From NCBI GenBank assembly GCA_028826165.1, contig JAPDFW010000077.1:262501-326500 (forward strand): DNA of 64,000 nucleotides, read 5' to 3'. The stretch is from Anaeramoeba ignava (lineage: Eukaryota > Metamonada > Anaeramoebidae). The notes under the pieces are model-generated. The model did not search any database, was not told the origin of the DNA, and was given only the letters and a program-made list of their open reading frames with translations. Every line of letters begins with the position of its first letter. Positions within the stretch are counted from its first letter, which is position 1. Shown in pieces: positions 61,573 to 64,000 of this stretch. The translations under genes and the position numbers were made by a program.

Positions 61573-63378
61573 ATGAATGAAATTATATTTTTTGGTTGGA
61601 ATAGGTATCCAAAACTTATCCAAAATGAACCAAAAAGAATAAAAAAACCAATTCAATTTAAATTTGAAAATGAAAATGAAAATGAAAATGAAAATGAAAA
61701 TGAAAATGAAAATGAAAAACAAATTAAACAAATTTCATCAGGTTACTTTTCAACAATTTTCCTTTTTAAAAATGGAAAAGCAATAGAATATTTATTTAAT
61801 TCAAATCAAAAACCTAAAAAAATCCAAATTGAAGAAAATATTCAAAAAGTAACTGTTGGTTTTGAAAATGAAGCGATTTTAACAATAGAAGGAAATGTAT
61901 TTGCCAAAGGAAAAGATATTAATCCAGAAAATCCAAATAAATTTATCAATATTTCATCATTAATTAAAGATACAAATGATAGAATAATTCAAGATATTGT
62001 TTCTGGAAAAAATTCAATTTACTTATTAACTTTAAATCAAAATGCTTATGGAATTGGAGATAATCAATTTGGTCAACTTGGTTTTGATTCTAAAACACTT
62101 AATAAAACAGAAAAACCAATTTTAATGATGAAAAATGTTTCTAAAATATTTTCAGGATTTTCAAATCATATTTTTCTTTTAAATTCAAATCAAGAATTAT
62201 TTGGATGTGGATATAATTATTATGGTCAAATTGGATTAGGAGAATCAAGAATAGAAACAACAATCAATAAATTAACCAAAATCCAAAATATTCCAAAAGG
62301 TAAAATAATTGATATTCAATCTGGAATTAACCATTCGATAATGTTGATTGAAAATGAAATTGAAGATGAAAATCAAAATCCAAAAAGAAAACTTTATTCA
62401 TGTGGAGATTATCGATATAATGGACTTGGCAAAGATGGTCGTGAAGATACTTATGAATTTACTGAAATCAAATCATCTTTATTTGAAGATGATGATAATG
62501 TTATTGATTTTTCTATTGGAAATACTCATACTTTGATTTTAACTTCCAATTCAAAATTGATTGGATTTGGAGGTAATTTATATGGTGAATTAGGAACTGG
62601 AGATACAAAATATCAATTAATTCCAATTCAAATCGAACTTCCTAAATTAAGATTTAATGAAGATATTTCCAATTATCATATTTCTTGTGGATATTACAAA
62701 TCATTTCTTTATTATTCTCCTTCTTCTTTTTCCAATCTTGAAGAAGATTTGATAAAATTATTTGAAAGAAAAGAATTTTGTGATATTTCATTTAAAACCA
62801 AAAATGGAGAAATAATTAAAGCTCATAAATTAATATTGAAATATAGATTAAATCAAAATCAAAATCAAATTGAAAAACTTCAAGAAATTATTTCAAAAAA
62901 ATCAATTAAAGAATCAAATCAAATATTTGAAATGATTTATTCAAATAATTCCAAAATAAATCCAAAATTATATTCTGAAATTAAAGAAATTATAAATTCA
63001 AATGAAAAAATTGAAGAAACGATGAAAAAAATTTATTTAAATGAAAATGAAAAAGATTTTATTATTGAAAGAAAAGAAAAACAATATAAATTTCCTAAAT
63101 TAATATTAATAATGAGAAGTGAATTATATCGAGGAATGTTTTTATCTGTAACTGAAGATAAATCTAATAAAGTTACAGATTATAGTGAATTAAGTAATAA
63201 ATCATTTCAAATATTTGAATATTGGATTTATTCAAATCAAATTAAAGATGGAATTCAAATTACAAAAAAAATAATTAATGAAATTCAAATAGGAATTGAT
63301 TATTTTCAATTAAATCAAACAAATCCAAATTTATTTGATTTATTAATTAAGAAATTTAATAATCAAAATCAAAATTAA
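61573..63378 (+). CDS. RCC1-BTB protein, array copy 6, 601 aa
   Basis: Partner of copy 3 by WNRYPKLIQNEPKRI, GKNSIYLLT and LGKDGREDTYEFTEIK. It has the longest (EN)n tract of the array (FEN followed by seven EN units) and a normal blade GYNYYGQIGLGES where copy 3 has YYRQ. Variable segments: FNSNQKPKK, ETTINKLTK, VIDFSIGNTHTLIL. Near the C-terminus NNSKINPKL replaces NRIINPKL. Ends KKFNNQNQN, its tail shading into the repeat. Confidence 0.9.
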   Translation: MNEIIFFGWNRYPKLIQNEPKRIKKPIQFKFENENENENENENENENEKQIKQISSGYFSTIFLFKNGKAIEYLFNSNQKPKKIQIEENIQKVTVGFENEAILTIEGNVFAKGKDINPENPNKFINISSLIKDTNDRIIQDIVSGKNSIYLLTLNQNAYGIGDNQFGQLGFDSKTLNKTEKPILMMKNVSKIFSGFSNHIFLLNSNQELFGCGYNYYGQIGLGESRIETTINKLTKIQNIPKGKIIDIQSGINHSIMLIENEIEDENQNPKRKLYSCGDYRYNGLGKDGREDTYEFTEIKSSLFEDDDNVIDFSIGNTHTLILTSNSKLIGFGGNLYGELGTGDTKYQLIPIQIELPKLRFNEDISNYHISCGYYKSFLYYSPSSFSNLEEDLIKLFERKEFCDISFKTKNGEIIKAHKLILKYRLNQNQNQIEKLQEIISKKSIKESNQIFEMIYSNNSKINPKLYSEIKEIINSNEKIEETMKKIYLNENEKDFIIERKEKQYKFPKLILIMRSELYRGMFLSVTEDKSNKVTDYSELSNKSFQIFEYWIYSNQIKDGIQITKKIINEIQIGIDYFQLNQTNPNLFDLLIKKFNNQNQN

Positions 63379-63526
63379 AATTAAAATTAATTAAAATTAA
63401 AATCAAAATTAAAATTAAAATTAAAATTAATTAATCAAAATTAAAAATAAAATTAAAATTAAAATTAAAATTAAAATTAAAATCAAAATTAAAATCAAAA
63501 TCAAAATTAAAATCAAAATTAAAAAA
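63379..63526. repeat. (AAAATT/AAAATC)n after copy 6
   Basis: Short hexamer tract beginning at the stop codon of copy 6, with two TTAATTAA-type irregularities. Confidence 0.9.
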
Positions 63527-63567
63527 TATTCTTGAATGATTTCTTCTTTATTTTATGGAAATTCAAT

Positions 63568-63969
63568 TTATAAATTTTCATTTTCATTTTCATTCTTTTC
63601 ATTAATATACTTTAAAAGAGAATAAACAAGACTCCTAAAATCAAGTTTTTCTTCAATATTCGCTTTTTTTTCATACCAATCTTTAAATTCATTTTCTAAC
63701 AATTCTTGCCAATTATCCAAATATTTTTGTTCAGGAAATTGAATTGAATTTTTTTCAATAACTTCATTAAATTGATTGAATATTTTTGCAAATTTAGATA
63801 CTTTTTTATGACTGACTTTTCCAAACCACTCCATAACAAAATCAAACGAAGGTTTTCGATCCAAAAGTTGAATGAATTCAGATCCTTTAAGAACATCAAG
63901 AATATCTTGATGTTTTTGTTTTTCCGCAGTTTTGATTTGATTTTTTTTGTATTTGATTCTTTCTTTCAT
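63568..63969 (-). CDS. Unknown protein, 133 aa, possibly continuing beyond the right edge
   Basis: Reads MKERIKYKKNQIKTAEKQKH at the start and ends INEKNENENENL. The middle is helical with conserved-looking aromatic positions (FDFVMEWFGKV, FAKIFNQFNEVI, LDNWQELLENEFKDWYEK). Codon usage is like other coding DNA here. No family is recognised. ATG at 63969 has no clear TTCATTTTT element before it, and the frame continues upstream to the window end, so this may be the last exon of a longer gene. Confidence 0.6.
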   Translation of the reverse strand: MKERIKYKKNQIKTAEKQKHQDILDVLKGSEFIQLLDRKPSFDFVMEWFGKVSHKKVSKFAKIFNQFNEVIEKNSIQFPEQKYLDNWQELLENEFKDWYEKKANIEEKLDFRSLVYSLLKYINEKNENENENL

Positions 63970-64000
63970 TTCATTGAGAAAAACAAAAAAAATAATAACA

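Overview
The window is eukaryotic nuclear DNA from a very AT-rich protist. Genes have GT-AG spliceosomal introns, long Asn/Gln/Asp/Glu low-complexity stretches, standard stop codons (TAA and TGA are both used) and a recognisable eukaryotic gene set. The tandem RCC1-BTB genes, the BTB/B-box-TLDc genes and the simple-repeat-filled introns best fit a free-living amoeba of the Anaeramoeba type (Metamonada). A Dictyostelium-like amoebozoan is the alternative. The organism is inferred from gene style only.

Layout. 1-2.5 kb: the end of an EF-hand gene, then a complete paralogous LIM + four-EF-hand gene. 2.9-10.2 kb (minus): a 17-exon RalGAP-alpha gene whose exons join in frame to 1,640 aa. 10.3-13.8 kb: a 151-bp repeat array and a DGAT1/SOAT-type acyltransferase with a damaged 5' part. 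13.9-16.3 kb: a 12-bp repeat array. 16.3-22.6 kb (minus): branchpoint-binding protein SF1/BBP, then a B-box/TLDc gene that appears to splice to an unknown N-terminal domain. 23.1-30.9 kb (plus): Sec24 and a PH-domain protein. 31.1-34.0 kb: TAF6 (minus) and a VAP-like MSP protein (plus), divergent from a 90-bp promoter. 34.3-39.6 kb: PAF1 and RPA1. 40.3-43.9 kb: an intronless 1,210-aa tail-anchored protein of unknown function. 44.1-47.9 kb: a satellite of about 145 bp. 48.4-64 kb: a small ORF, five full-length and one truncated RCC1-BTB gene in tandem, a BTB-coiled-coil-TLDc gene among them, and a minus-strand gene at the right edge.

The first 44 kb is a dense set of housekeeping genes: COPII coat, ER contact-site receptor, lipid synthesis, transcription initiation and elongation, splicing, ssDNA binding and Ral signalling. 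They share a cell but form no pathway, and intergenic gaps are often near 100 bp. The last 16 kb is an accessory region of recently duplicated RCC1-BTB genes, candidate cullin-3 adaptors or GTPase regulators.

The most striking structure is non-coding. Most multi-exon genes carry one hugely expanded intron filled with a simple repeat, usually of a different motif in each gene, while their other introns are about 65-110 bp. Related repeats also occur inside exons of PAF1, RPA1 and the RCC1-BTB genes. Intergenic tandem repeats of unrelated sequence cluster at periods of about 140-151 bp. Several conserved genes have single-base frame breaks beside A or T runs, which suggests uncorrected assembly indels, although genuine decay cannot be excluded from sequence alone.
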